From: Acidimicrobiia bacterium
GTDB lineage: Bacteria > Actinomycetota > Acidimicrobiia > IMCC26256 > PALSA-555
Reading direction: 5' to 3'
Assembly (NCBI GenBank): GCA_009694435.1
Contig: SHUY01000011.1
Location: forward strand, 1-36,836
DNA length: 36,836 nucleotides
The notes below the pieces were generated by a model. The model worked only from the letters and a program-made list of their open reading frames with translations, was not told where the DNA came from and searched no databases. A program made the translations under genes and the position numbers. This document shows positions 22,218 to 33,501 of the stretch, piece by piece; position 1 is the stretch's first letter; each line of letters opens with the position of its first letter.

Positions 22218-23717
22218 CTATTGGTTAGTAGGAAAACCAAGGTTGGGGCCTCGTTCGGCTGGATCGGCCCATTGGCTGGTGACTACTTTGCCGCGAGTGT
22301 AAAAGTGGACGCCTTCTGGGCCATGGACATGAGTGTCGCCAAAAAGACTTTGCTTCCAACCACCAAAGGAGTAATACGCCATCGGTACGGGAATGGCGAC
22401 ATTGATTCCTACCATTCCCGCGTCGACCTCGCGTTCAAAACGGCGAGCGGCTCCACCGTCGGCGGTAAAAATGGCCGCGCCGTTGGCGTAGGGGTTTTTC
22501 GAGATGAGGTCGGTGGCTTGTTCGTAGGTTTCAACTCGCACAACGCAAAGCACGGGCCCGAAAATCTCTTCTTGGTAGATACTCATGCTGGGAGTTACTT
22601 CATCAAACAGACACGGCCCTAAGAAGAACCCTCCCTCGGGTTCCACTAGCGCGCGGCCGTCTACTACCAATTTGGCGCCCTCGGCTAATCCCGATTCGAC
22701 TAACGCGCACACTCGGTCACGATGAGCAGAAGTAATGAGCGGTCCCATCTCCGCTTGGGGGTCAGTGCCCGCGCCAATAGTCAGGGCCTCGGTGCGAGTA
22801 CGAATAGCGGCTACTAAGTCATCGGCGATGTTCCCTACCGCGACGACCACTGAGATCGCCATACAACGCTCACCGGCCGATCCGTAACCCGCGCTTACTG
22901 CGGCGTCGGCGGCGGTATCAATGTTGGCGTCGGGCAACACGACCATGTGATTTTTTGCGCCTCCCAGCGCTTGCACGCGCTTTCCGTTACTGGCGGCTTG
23001 GGAATAGATCGAGCGGGCGACCGGAGTGGAACCAACAAAACTAACCGCGCGTACATCGGGATGGTCAATAAGCGCGTTTACGGTTTCTTTATCGCCGTTA
23101 ACAACGTTAAAGACCCCGTCGGGTAACCCGGCGTCGGCGAGCCATTGGGCGACGAGCATTGAAGCCGAAGGATCGCGGTCGGACGGCTTGAGTACAAAAG
23201 TATTGCCACAGGCGATAGCAACTGGCCACATCCACATAGGAACCATGACGGGAAAATTAAACGGGGTGATGCCCACGCACACCCCGAGCGCTTGGCGAAT
23301 CGAGTGCACATCGGTGTTAGTAGAGACTTGTTCGGAGTAACGCCCGGCCAAAAGATGAGGGATACCGCAAGCAAACTCAACTACTTCCATGCCTCGGGCA
23401 ATCTCGCCTCGGGCGTCGCTCACTACTTTTCCGTGCTCGGCACTAATAATCTGGGCGAGATCGTCCGAGTTGCGTTCGGCGATTTCTCGAAACGCGAATA
23501 GAACTCGTGCTCGTCGGCCAAGAGGGGTATTGCTCCAGTCGGGGAACGCGGCCGCCGCGGCCGCGACGACGGTGGAGACGTCGGCCTTGTCGGCTAAGGC
23601 CACGGGGCGAGATATTTTTCCCGTGGCGGGATCGAAGATGTCACCGCGGGAGCGAGATTCTCCGCCCCAGACTTGGTTGTTAACCCAATGCCCGATTATT
23701 TCACCCGATTTTCCCAT
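22218..23717 (-). CDS. mmsA: Methylmalonate-semialdehyde dehydrogenase, CoA-acylating
   Basis: A 499-residue aldehyde dehydrogenase. The catalytic loop GERCMAIS (Cys 285), TPFNFP (Asn 154) and the FVGSTPVARSIY segment (227-238) identify the methylmalonate-semialdehyde dehydrogenase branch. GGAKNH (252-257) has Asn where most aldehyde dehydrogenases carry the general-base Glu, which fits the CoA-dependent enzyme. It converts (methyl)malonate semialdehyde with CoA and NAD to propionyl- or acetyl-CoA in valine, inositol or beta-alanine breakdown. A TAACCT hexamer lies 8 nt before the ATG. It is transcribed away from the ABC-transporter unit, with a 156-base intergenic region. Identification is firm. 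Confidence 0.88.
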   Translation of the reverse strand: MGKSGEIIGHWVNNQVWGGESRSRGDIFDPATGKISRPVALADKADVSTVVAAAAAAFPDWSNTPLGRRARVLFAFREIAERNSDDLAQIISAEHGKVVSDARGEIARGMEVVEFACGIPHLLAGRYSEQVSTNTDVHSIRQALGVCVGITPFNFPVMVPMWMWPVAIACGNTFVLKPSDRDPSASMLVAQWLADAGLPDGVFNVVNGDKETVNALIDHPDVRAVSFVGSTPVARSIYSQAASNGKRVQALGGAKNHMVVLPDANIDTAADAAVSAGYGSAGERCMAISVVVAVGNIADDLVAAIRTRTEALTIGAGTDPQAEMGPLITSAHRDRVCALVESGLAEGAKLVVDGRALVEPEGGFFLGPCLFDEVTPSMSIYQEEIFGPVLCVVRVETYEQATDLISKNPYANGAAIFTADGGAARRFEREVDAGMVGINVAIPVPMAYYSFGGWKQSLFGDTHVHGPEGVHFYTRGKVVTSQWADPAERGPNLGFPTNQ

Positions 23718-23725
23718 ACCTAAAG

Positions 23726-23731
23726 AGGTTA
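23726..23731 (-). promoter_or_regulatory. Possible -10 element for mmsA
   Basis: On the minus strand TAACCT is followed by 8 nt and the ATG of mmsA. The spacing is longer than in the leaderless set, so the transcript may carry one or two leader bases. Confidence 0.3.
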
Positions 23732-23752
23732 GAGCCTAAGCCGGAGGGCTGG

Positions 23753-23780
23753 TTGCGGTTGACGGTAATCGGGCTACGCT
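23753..23780 (+). promoter_or_regulatory. Possible promoter for the ABC-transporter unit
   Basis: TTGCGG (23753-23758) and TACGCT (23775-23780) are 16 bases apart. Transcription would begin near 23787, giving a leader of about 87 bases that includes the stem at 23796-23814 and the ribosome site before 23874. Confidence 0.35.
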
Positions 23781-23795
23781 GACCACTGGTTACAA

Positions 23796-23814
23796 CTCGT
23801 TTTCAATAAACGAG
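23796..23814 (+). promoter_or_regulatory. Stem-loop in the leader of the binding-protein gene
   Basis: CTCGTTT (23796-23802) and AAACGAG (23808-23814) form a perfect 7-bp stem with a 5-base loop, in the presumed leader of the ABC-transporter transcript. It could protect the 5' end or be a regulator site. No riboswitch pattern is recognised. Confidence 0.3.
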
Positions 23815-23873
23815 CAAGGCGCTGTGCTTCAGCTAGAGCGCAGTTAATCAGTCCAATACAAGGGGGAAGAAAA

Positions 23874-24656
23874 GTGAAGAAATTTCTCGGAGTTATTGCG
23901 CTGGCCAGTTTGGTCTTAGCGATAGGCACGCCCGTGGGTGCGGCCGACAAAGGAAAACTAAAAGTTGCCACTTCTTTGCCCGCTCCAGGGTTTTGGAACG
24001 GCGATACTCCCGCCACGCTTGATGGTGGTTTTGAGTGGGCTATGGCAGCCGATATTGCCAAGATTTTGGGCTACTCGGGTGTTACCTACAGCAACGTTTC
24101 TTTTGATGGATTGGTTGCCGGAAAGGCTAAAGGTTTCGACCTTGCGCTTTCGCAGGTAACGATCACTAAAGATCGGGCCAAAGTGGTGGCCTTCACTTCC
24201 CCGTACTTCTCTTCCGATCAAGGAGTGATGGTAAATACGGGAACTAAGGTGGATAGTTCTAACTTGAAGTCATTGCAGTGGGGTGTACAAACTGCCACCA
24301 CGGGTCAAGATTTCTTGAAGACACAAATCAAGCCTAAGAAGACTCCTCGGGCTTATCAGGAGACTTCGCAAATGTTTGCTGCGCTTCAGGCTAAGCAAGT
24401 AGATGCAGTGATGATTGACACTTCTATTGTTCTTCAGCAAGCCGCCGATTCTGACGGCAAGTTTGAAGTGGTCGGTCAGTTCAAATCGGGCGAAGAGTAC
24501 GGCGGAATTTTGCCTAAAGGGTCAAAGTTGGTTAAGTCGGTCAATAAGGCCATTGCTCAACTCAAATCCGACGGGACACTTTCTGAACTCGCCGATAAGT
24601 ACTTGACTGCGGAGTACGGAAAAGACCCACAGAAGGTCCCTTACCTAACTAAGTAA
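23874..24656 (+). CDS. Amino-acid-type ABC transporter substrate-binding protein
   Basis: A 260-residue exported protein of the SBP family 3 fold. A signal peptide (MKKFLGVIALASLVLAIG, cleavage near VGAAD) is followed by GFEWAMAADIAKILG, VSFDGLVAGKAKGFDLALSQVTITKDRAKVVAFTSPY and GVQTATTGQDF, the standard blocks of polar-amino-acid binding proteins. It has no lipobox, so it may be free or attached in another way. The start is GTG with GGGGGAAG just upstream. It opens a five-gene unit ending at 29333 and precedes the permease with a GC-rich stem between them. The ligand is not predictable; the neighbouring Rieske oxygenase suggests a small amine or amino-acid-like compound. Confidence 0.85.
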   Translation: MKKFLGVIALASLVLAIGTPVGAADKGKLKVATSLPAPGFWNGDTPATLDGGFEWAMAADIAKILGYSGVTYSNVSFDGLVAGKAKGFDLALSQVTITKDRAKVVAFTSPYFSSDQGVMVNTGTKVDSSNLKSLQWGVQTATTGQDFLKTQIKPKKTPRAYQETSQMFAALQAKQVDAVMIDTSIVLQQAADSDGKFEVVGQFKSGEEYGGILPKGSKLVKSVNKAIAQLKSDGTLSELADKYLTAEYGKDPQKVPYLTK

Positions 24657-24681
24657 AGGATTTACGGCATTTATCTAAAGA

Positions 24682-25827
24682 TTGCGCCGGCTAGTGACAA
24701 CAGGAGTTGATGGGGGGCCGGGCCGAGAGGCCGGGCCCCTTAATCACGGAATAAAAGAACGCTCGAACCAAGATCGAGCGCGCTCGCTTCGAGCGCACGG
24801 TTTGTCTATTTCCGTAGTCGCGCTAGTGGTACTAGGAACAATCTTTTCGATTTTTGCCGCCCTAGGGTCAGAATTTAATTTCATCGGTTGGTTTTGTTTA
24901 GCGCTTCCTCTCGGGATGCTGGCATTGATATATGCCCGCCGAGCGGAAGAACGAGTTGTCGATGTCGACGGCCCTGCAGCAGACGAACAACGCTCTCGTC
25001 AAGCGCGACGACTGGCGGTTACGGGAATAACGCTGGCCTCTATTTATACATTTGTTTTACTGGTCTGGAGTTCTTGGTCGGGCTTCGTTGATGTCGCGAA
25101 TACTTTTTTTTCGTGGGAAAACATAAGTTCGAGTTTCCCGTTAGTTCTTGAAGGTTTCAAACTCAACATCGCAGTGTTCATCGTGGCTGAATTCTGCGTT
25201 CTTATTTGGGCCTTAGTTATCGTGGTGATGCGCCAACTACCGGGTCGAGCAGCTGCACCATTGCGCTGGCTGGCCATTATTTATGTCGACGTCTTTCGGG
25301 GCTTGCCGGCAATCGTAACTATCTATTTAGTGGTTTTTGGTCTGCCGCTAACCGATCTTCCTATTATTTCTGATATTGAAAATGTGAACTTCGTTGTTTG
25401 GGGAATACAGATAGATCAACTTTTTATTTTGGGAGTCATCGCTCTTACTTTGGTCTACGGCGCCTACGTGGCGGAGGTTTATCGCTCGGGCATTGAAAGT
25501 GTGCACTGGAGTCAGAGCGCCGCGGCCCGAGGATTAGGGCTGTCGGAGGGTCAAACCCTGCGCCACGTAGTGATGCCCCAAGCCGTACGGCGGGTTATCC
25601 CCCCATTAATGAACGATTTCATTGGTCTACAAAAAGATACGGCTTTACTCAATGTGGCCGGTGTGCTCGAAGGATTCAACGTGGCCCGTATTTACGCCGG
25701 TAATAATTTTAACCTTTCTTCGGTAATGGGGCTAGGAATCTGTTTCTTGGTAATAACCATCCCGATGACTCGTTTGACTGATTATTTAGTTAAGCGCGAC
25801 CAGAACCGGATGCAGGCCAACTCCTAA
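24682..25827 (+). CDS. Amino-acid-type ABC transporter permease with an extra N-terminal membrane domain
   Basis: Up to 381 residues. The C-terminal 250 residues are a normal HisM/GlnP-type permease: FPLVLEGFKLNIAVF at the first core helix and the EAA loop YVAEVYRSGIESVHWSQSAAARGLGL. Ahead of them is an extension of about 125 residues with further hydrophobic segments (about 42-75, then about 112-130) separated by an acidic and Arg-rich linker. The start is unclear: TTG 24682 or GTG 24694 are in frame but have no ribosome site, while the AGGAG-preceded ATG at 24710 is out of frame. The stop overlaps the ATG of the ATPase gene (TAATG). Confidence 0.8.
   Translation: MRRLVTTGVDGGPGREAGPLNHGIKERSNQDRARSLRAHGLSISVVALVVLGTIFSIFAALGSEFNFIGWFCLALPLGMLALIYARRAEERVVDVDGPAADEQRSRQARRLAVTGITLASIYTFVLLVWSSWSGFVDVANTFFSWENISSSFPLVLEGFKLNIAVFIVAEFCVLIWALVIVVMRQLPGRAAAPLRWLAIIYVDVFRGLPAIVTIYLVVFGLPLTDLPIISDIENVNFVVWGIQIDQLFILGVIALTLVYGAYVAEVYRSGIESVHWSQSAAARGLGLSEGQTLRHVVMPQAVRRVIPPLMNDFIGLQKDTALLNVAGVLEGFNVARIYAGNNFNLSSVMGLGICFLVITIPMTRLTDYLVKRDQNRMQANS
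24714..24739 (+). promoter_or_regulatory. Strong GC-rich hairpin between binding-protein and permease genes
   Basis: GGGGCC (24714-24719), one G-G mismatch, GGCC, loop GAGA (24725-24728), GGCC, mismatch, GGCCCC (24734-24739). No T-run follows. Stable intergenic stems after a binding-protein gene are known to raise its mRNA relative to the membrane components. Here it would also lie in the 5' end of the permease reading frame. Confidence 0.55.
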
Positions 25828-26570
25828 TGGCTTTAGTGGAGGTGCGAGGAGTTGTTAAGAAGTTTGGCGATACAACTGTGCTCGACGGTATTGATTTTGA
25901 TGTCGAAGAACACCAGGTAGTTTGTTTGATCGGTGCATCAGGTTCAGGCAAGTCGACGCTATTGCGGTGCATCAACGGGTTAGAGGCAACTCAAGAAGGA
26001 ACGGTGACGGTTGTTGGCCGCAAAGTTATCCAAGACGACATAAAACTCAACCGCTTACGCCGTGACGTTGGGATTGTGTTTCAGGCTTACAACTTATTTC
26101 CACATATGACCGTTCTTGAAAATGTGATGCTGGCACCGGTCAAAGTTTTGCATCTGTCAAAATCTGAAGCAAAAACGCGAGCACGCGAGTTGCTCGCTCG
26201 TATCGGAATGGCCGATAAGGCCGACGAGTACCCCGACCGTTTGTCAGGGGGTCAGCAGCAGAGAGTGGCAATAGTGCGGGCCTTGGCCATGCAGCCTAAG
26301 TTAATGTTGCTGGACGAGATCACCAGCGCGCTTGACCCCGAACTGGTAAATGAAGTTCTGTTGATGATGATTGAACTGGCCGAACAAGGTATGACGATGG
26401 TGGTGGCTACCCACGAGATGGGATTCGCTCGAGACGTTGCCCACAAGGTGTGCTTTTTACACTCGGGTCGAATTATTGAAGAAGGTCACCCCAAGAAAAT
26501 ATTCACTACTCCCACTCACGAGCGCACGAGCGAATTCTTACGGCGCACACTTGAGTCGGGTCAGATGTAG
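25827..26570 (+). CDS. Amino-acid-type ABC transporter ATPase
   Basis: A 247-residue nucleotide-binding protein: Walker A GASGSGKST (36-44), Q-loop VFQAYNLFPHMTVLENV, signature LSGGQQQR (139-146), Walker B with LMLLDEIT (159-166) and switch His in VATHEMGF. DEITSALDPELV is typical of the polar-amino-acid branch. Its ATG overlaps the permease stop by one base (TAATG). The Rieske gene follows after 10 bases, so the five genes probably share a transcript. Energises import by the neighbouring permease. Confidence 0.88.
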   Translation: MALVEVRGVVKKFGDTTVLDGIDFDVEEHQVVCLIGASGSGKSTLLRCINGLEATQEGTVTVVGRKVIQDDIKLNRLRRDVGIVFQAYNLFPHMTVLENVMLAPVKVLHLSKSEAKTRARELLARIGMADKADEYPDRLSGGQQQRVAIVRALAMQPKLMLLDEITSALDPELVNEVLLMMIELAEQGMTMVVATHEMGFARDVAHKVCFLHSGRIIEEGHPKKIFTTPTHERTSEFLRRTLESGQM

Positions 26571-26580
26571 GTCAGAAGAA

Positions 26581-27765
26581 ATGACGAAACTCGCTCAAGA
26601 CGATAATAAATTTACTCCCGCGCCGTTAGACAAAAAAGATTTAGACCGTTCGCTAGCACCGCTGGGTGAAGCGGTTATGTTGCCCGCCGCGGCTTATACC
26701 GACCCCCAAGTATTGGCGTGGGAGCGCACCAATATTTTTGATTCGGGTTGGGTTATGGCCGCCCATAGTTCGTCTTTAACCAATGTGGGCGATCAAGTTG
26801 GCGTGGCCCTCGGAAACGAGAGCGTGGTGGTATCTCTTAGCCAAGACGATTCGTATTGCGCTTTAGCCAATGTTTGCCGACACCGCGGCCACGAGTTGTT
26901 GGCCGTAGGCGAAAAGGCTTGTCGCCCCGCTTTGCGCTGTCCGTATCACGGCTGGGTCTACGATCTTGACGGTCGCTTGCGCCACGCAACCGGCGGCGAT
27001 GACCTAAACAAGGAAAAGTTTTCACTCATTCCCCGCCGAGTAGATACAAAATGGGGTTGGATTTTCGTTAACGCAAACGGTCAAGCCGCTCCATTATCTG
27101 ATACATTGGCCGGACTTAATGAGGTGTTGGCCCCGTACGGGATAGAAAATCTAGTTTCGATTGCTCATCACGAATACGAAGTTGTCGCTAACTGGAAAGT
27201 GGTGCACGAGAACTATCAGGAGTGCTTACATTGCCCGCGCATTCATCCCGAACTGAGTCGAGTGAGTCCGCCTGACAGTGGCGACAACATCGCTCCCGGA
27301 CCAACTTGGGTGGGGGGCTGGATGGACCTCGCCCCCACCGCCGCCACTATGTCGATGGACGGCCAAGCCATCGCTCCGTATTTTCCCGGATTGTCTGCCG
27401 CGAGCCAGCGCCGAGTGGCTTACTTTGCCTTATTCCCCAACCTTTTAGTGAGCGCCCACCCGGATTACGTGCTTACCCACCGCCTTGAGCCTCTCGCGAC
27501 CAATCGGACTCGAATCGTTTGTGAGTGGCTGGTCGCGCCTGAATCGGCCGCCGACCCCAATTTTGACCCCACGGGGGCAATTGAGATCTGGGACCGAACT
27601 AACCAACAGGACTGGCGCGCGTGTGAATCAGTGCAGCGAGGCTTGGAATCTCCGGCTTATGTTCCGGGACCATTATTAGATCGAGAAGATGCGGTCGCCC
27701 GAGTGGTGGAGTGGTTTGCTCGCACATATTCAGGTCGTGCGCCGGTAGAGTCCAGAGCGAAATGA
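26581..27765 (+). CDS. Rieske-type non-heme iron oxygenase, alpha subunit (GbcA/CntA-like)
   Basis: A 394-residue oxygenase. The Rieske centre is CRH (Cys 99, His 101) and CPYH (Cys 120, His 123). The mononuclear iron site is NYQECLHCPRIHPEL (His 217, His 222) with Asp 344 (NQQDW) as the third ligand. Glu 214 replaces the usual bridging Asp, as in carnitine and betaine monooxygenases. The tail SVQRGLESPAY and PGPLLDREDAV also fits that branch. It probably demethylates or hydroxylates a quaternary amine or amino-acid-like compound, using electrons from a reductase. The ATG at 26581 is chosen over a longer upstream frame because it begins the conserved domain and follows the ATPase by 10 bases. 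Its stop overlaps the next start (ATGA). Confidence 0.82.
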   Translation: MTKLAQDDNKFTPAPLDKKDLDRSLAPLGEAVMLPAAAYTDPQVLAWERTNIFDSGWVMAAHSSSLTNVGDQVGVALGNESVVVSLSQDDSYCALANVCRHRGHELLAVGEKACRPALRCPYHGWVYDLDGRLRHATGGDDLNKEKFSLIPRRVDTKWGWIFVNANGQAAPLSDTLAGLNEVLAPYGIENLVSIAHHEYEVVANWKVVHENYQECLHCPRIHPELSRVSPPDSGDNIAPGPTWVGGWMDLAPTAATMSMDGQAIAPYFPGLSAASQRRVAYFALFPNLLVSAHPDYVLTHRLEPLATNRTRIVCEWLVAPESAADPNFDPTGAIEIWDRTNQQDWRACESVQRGLESPAYVPGPLLDREDAVARVVEWFARTYSGRAPVESRAK

Positions 27766-29333
27766 CTGCTACTTACGATTCTTTAGGCGTGGTGGGACTG
27801 CCGGCGCCCATTTCTGAGTTAGCCGCGCGTTCTTGGGACGCAGTAATCGTCGGCGGAGGCCACAACGGGCTCACGGCTGCGGCGTACTTGGCTATGGCCG
27901 GTAAGTCGGTATTAGTCCTTGAAGCCCGTGAAAGGCTAGGGGGGGCGTGCACATTAGAAACACCGTTTACTGACGAGCGTTTTCTAGTTAGTCCGTGCGC
28001 GTATTTAGTCGGACTTTTACATCCTCGGGTTATTGAAGAACTTGATCTAGAAAGATTTGGTTACCGAACCTTTACCGCCGACCCCAATCAGTGGACTCCG
28101 TTTGAAGACGGAACGTCGTTGTTTCAGTGGCAAGATTCATCGCGCACCGCGGCAGCAGTACAAGAAATTGCCCCTAGCGATGTTGATGGGTTTATGGCCT
28201 ACGAAGCACTGTTCGAACGCATTCGCGACCGGTTGCGTAGTGGACCTAGGGGCGACGTATGGCTCGGCGACTCACCCGATCACGCAGCACTAGAAGAATT
28301 GTTTGTTGATGACGTACAAGCAGCCGAAGTTATTTTTGGCGCGTCCATCGCTGATGTAATCGACAACCACGTGAAAGATGAGCGTTTAAAGGCGGCCCTG
28401 CACGGCCAAGGAGTAATAGGAACTTTTGCCGGCCCCCACGACCCAGGGACCGCCTGGGTTCACGCGCACCACAGCCTGAGCATGATCGGAGGCTGGGGGT
28501 TTGTTGAGGGGGGAATGGGGAGAGTTTCTTTTTGCCTTGCCGATTCTGCTCGCGAATCGGGGGCAGTGATCGCTGCCGGCGCACCGGTAGCAGAAATTAT
28601 CCCCGGACAGGGCGTTCGCTTAGTGGGGGGAGAACTAATTAACGCTAAAGCAGTCATTAGTAACGCTGACCCAGTGCAAACTTCTTCGTTGTTGATGTCG
28701 GCTAGGGGAACTGCTTTTCAGAGCAAAGTTGACTCTTGGGCTATTACTAGCCCAGTGGTAAAATTGAATTGCGCACTTTCACAGCTGCCGACTTTTACCG
28801 CTTCTCCCAACGATCCGACAATTTTTAAGGCCCAAGTCGAAATTGCTCGCAGTATCGATCTGACCCAAAGTGCGTGCGATGCCGCTCGGGCGGGAATTGC
28901 TCAGCCCGAATGGTGTGAGTTGTATTTCCAAACTCCTTACGATTCGTCGGTCGCCCCACCGGGTCTGCACACGATGAGCGTGTTTGCTCAGTATGTGCCT
29001 TATGAGTTGGCCCAAGGAACCTGGGATACCCGCCGAGAAGAAATTGGCGATGGCGTACTTGACGCCATCGCCCGCTTTGCTCCCAACATCTACGAGTGCG
29101 TAATCGAGCGCCAAGTCTTGGGCCCCCCAGACGTTGAAGAAAAGGTGGGGCTAACGGGTGGTCACATTTTCCAGGGAGAAATTCTTCCCGAACAAATGTG
29201 GGACCAGCGCTTCTCTGCTCGCACCGGAATCGATGGGGTTTATCTCTGTGGTGCTGCTACTCATCCGGGGGGTTCAGTCATGGGTGTAAACGGGCGGAAC
29301 GCCGCCATGGCGGTATTGGCCGACTTGAAGTAA
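27762..29333 (+). CDS. PYROXD2-like FAD-dependent oxidoreductase
   Basis: A 523-residue flavoprotein of the phytoene-desaturase-related group. It has a dinucleotide-binding motif VGGGHNGL (30-37) with LEAR (53-56) and, near the end, LTGGHIFQGEILPEQMWDQR followed by GVYLCGAATHPGGSVMGVNGRNAA, the signature of PYROXD2-like proteins. The substrate of this group is unknown. ATG 27762 overlaps the Rieske stop (ATGA), so the two are translationally coupled. A dedicated Rieske reductase is absent nearby. This protein might act after the oxygenase or contribute to its electron supply, but neither can be shown here. Confidence 0.78.
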   Translation: MTATYDSLGVVGLPAPISELAARSWDAVIVGGGHNGLTAAAYLAMAGKSVLVLEARERLGGACTLETPFTDERFLVSPCAYLVGLLHPRVIEELDLERFGYRTFTADPNQWTPFEDGTSLFQWQDSSRTAAAVQEIAPSDVDGFMAYEALFERIRDRLRSGPRGDVWLGDSPDHAALEELFVDDVQAAEVIFGASIADVIDNHVKDERLKAALHGQGVIGTFAGPHDPGTAWVHAHHSLSMIGGWGFVEGGMGRVSFCLADSARESGAVIAAGAPVAEIIPGQGVRLVGGELINAKAVISNADPVQTSSLLMSARGTAFQSKVDSWAITSPVVKLNCALSQLPTFTASPNDPTIFKAQVEIARSIDLTQSACDAARAGIAQPEWCELYFQTPYDSSVAPPGLHTMSVFAQYVPYELAQGTWDTRREEIGDGVLDAIARFAPNIYECVIERQVLGPPDVEEKVGLTGGHIFQGEILPEQMWDQRFSARTGIDGVYLCGAATHPGGSVMGVNGRNAAMAVLADLK

Positions 29334-29349
29334 TGCCCCGCTAGTTGCG

Positions 29350-29355
29350 TAGCGT
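29350..29355 (+). promoter_or_regulatory. -10 element for a leaderless transcript (gene at 29362)
   Basis: TAGCGT is followed by 6 nt and then the ATG of the UbiB-like gene. It lies 16 bases after the stop of the PYROXD2-like gene and separates the two transcripts. Confidence 0.45.
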
Positions 29356-29361
29356 AAAGGG

Positions 29362-32573
<3,212 letters not shown>

Positions 32574-32593
32574 AAGTTTCACCGTCAACGCTC

Positions 32594-32599
32594 TACGCT
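32594..32599 (+). promoter_or_regulatory. -10 element for a leaderless transcript (lgt)
   Basis: TACGCT is followed by 7 nt and the GTG of lgt. The same hexamer is the proposed -10 at 23775. Confidence 0.45.
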
Positions 32600-32606
32600 A
32601 GAACCA

Positions 32607-33458
32607 GTGCTGGCATTCATCCCTAGTCCAACTAACGGGACTTTAAATCTCGGGCCAATTCCTCTGCACGTCTACGGTCTTTTGTTGGCCGTCGGAGTAG
32701 TGGTCGCCGCCATTATTGCCGAACGCCGGTGGGTGCGGTGGGGACAAGACAAACGAGTTTTTCAGGACGCGCTGATTTGGATTGTTCTCGGGGGGGTGGT
32801 GGGCGCCCGGCTTTACCATGTGATTACCGATTACGAACGCTTCACCGGCGACTGGGCGCGTGTTTTCCAGATATGGAAAGGTGGTCTTTCAATCTGGGGG
32901 GTCGTGGCTGGCGGTTTGATCGCGGTACTAATAGTGGCGCGGGTAAAACATGTGAACACTTTCTTACTTACTGATGCCATTGTTCCGGGTTTGCTTGTCG
33001 CGCAAGCAATTGGTCGGTGGGGTAACTACTTCAATCAAGAACTTTTTGGTGAGCCGACTGCTTTACCGTGGGGATTAAAAATCGATCCAATTAACCGACC
33101 TCTAGGCTTTGAATCGTACTCTCAGTTTCACCCAACGTTTCTTTACGAATCTATTTACTGTTTGATTTTGGTAGCAATCATTTTATGGGTTGAACGAAAC
33201 TGGCGACTGCGTACGGGACAAACCTCGGGTCTTTATCTTGCTTTGTACTGTTTCGGTCGTTTCGGCTTTGAGAATTTGCGTATCGACGATGCTCGGGTGG
33301 TGCTGGGTTTGCGGATCAATGCCTGGGTGACTCTGGTCGTGATGATTATTGGAATCGTTTGGTTTGTGGGTGCAGGTCGGCGGGGTAAAATTGACCCCGG
33401 GCGTTACCCCGAATCGCCCGACCCGCTGGGTTCGGGGGCGACCGCGGCGAACGCCTAG
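32607..33458 (+). CDS. lgt: Prolipoprotein diacylglyceryl transferase
   Basis: A 283-residue membrane enzyme that attaches diacylglycerol to the lipobox cysteine of prelipoproteins. It shows the Lgt signature GRWGNYFNQELFGEPT (136-151), GGLSIWG near residue 92 and the N-terminal PLHVYGLLLAVG, with seven probable helices. Several lipoproteins in this window would be its substrates. The start is GTG with TACGCT 7 nt upstream and no Shine-Dalgarno. It is followed by the ABC ATPase gene after 43 bases. Confidence 0.92.
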   Translation: MLAFIPSPTNGTLNLGPIPLHVYGLLLAVGVVVAAIIAERRWVRWGQDKRVFQDALIWIVLGGVVGARLYHVITDYERFTGDWARVFQIWKGGLSIWGVVAGGLIAVLIVARVKHVNTFLLTDAIVPGLLVAQAIGRWGNYFNQELFGEPTALPWGLKIDPINRPLGFESYSQFHPTFLYESIYCLILVAIILWVERNWRLRTGQTSGLYLALYCFGRFGFENLRIDDARVVLGLRINAWVTLVVMIIGIVWFVGAGRRGKIDPGRYPESPDPLGSGATAANA

Positions 33459-33501
33459 CCTTGGAGTTCTTACCGCATCTAACCGCTAATTAGGAGTTTT
33501 T

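Noticed and set aside
24714-24739. Rho-independent terminator after the binding-protein gene
   Set aside because: The stem is strong but the following bases (ttaatcacgg) are not a T-run; it is kept only as a stabilising or attenuating stem.
26437-26580. Longer N-terminus for the Rieske oxygenase
   Set aside because: The upstream frame overlaps the ATPase gene and has no domain-like sequence; the ATG at 26581 follows the ATPase by 10 bases.
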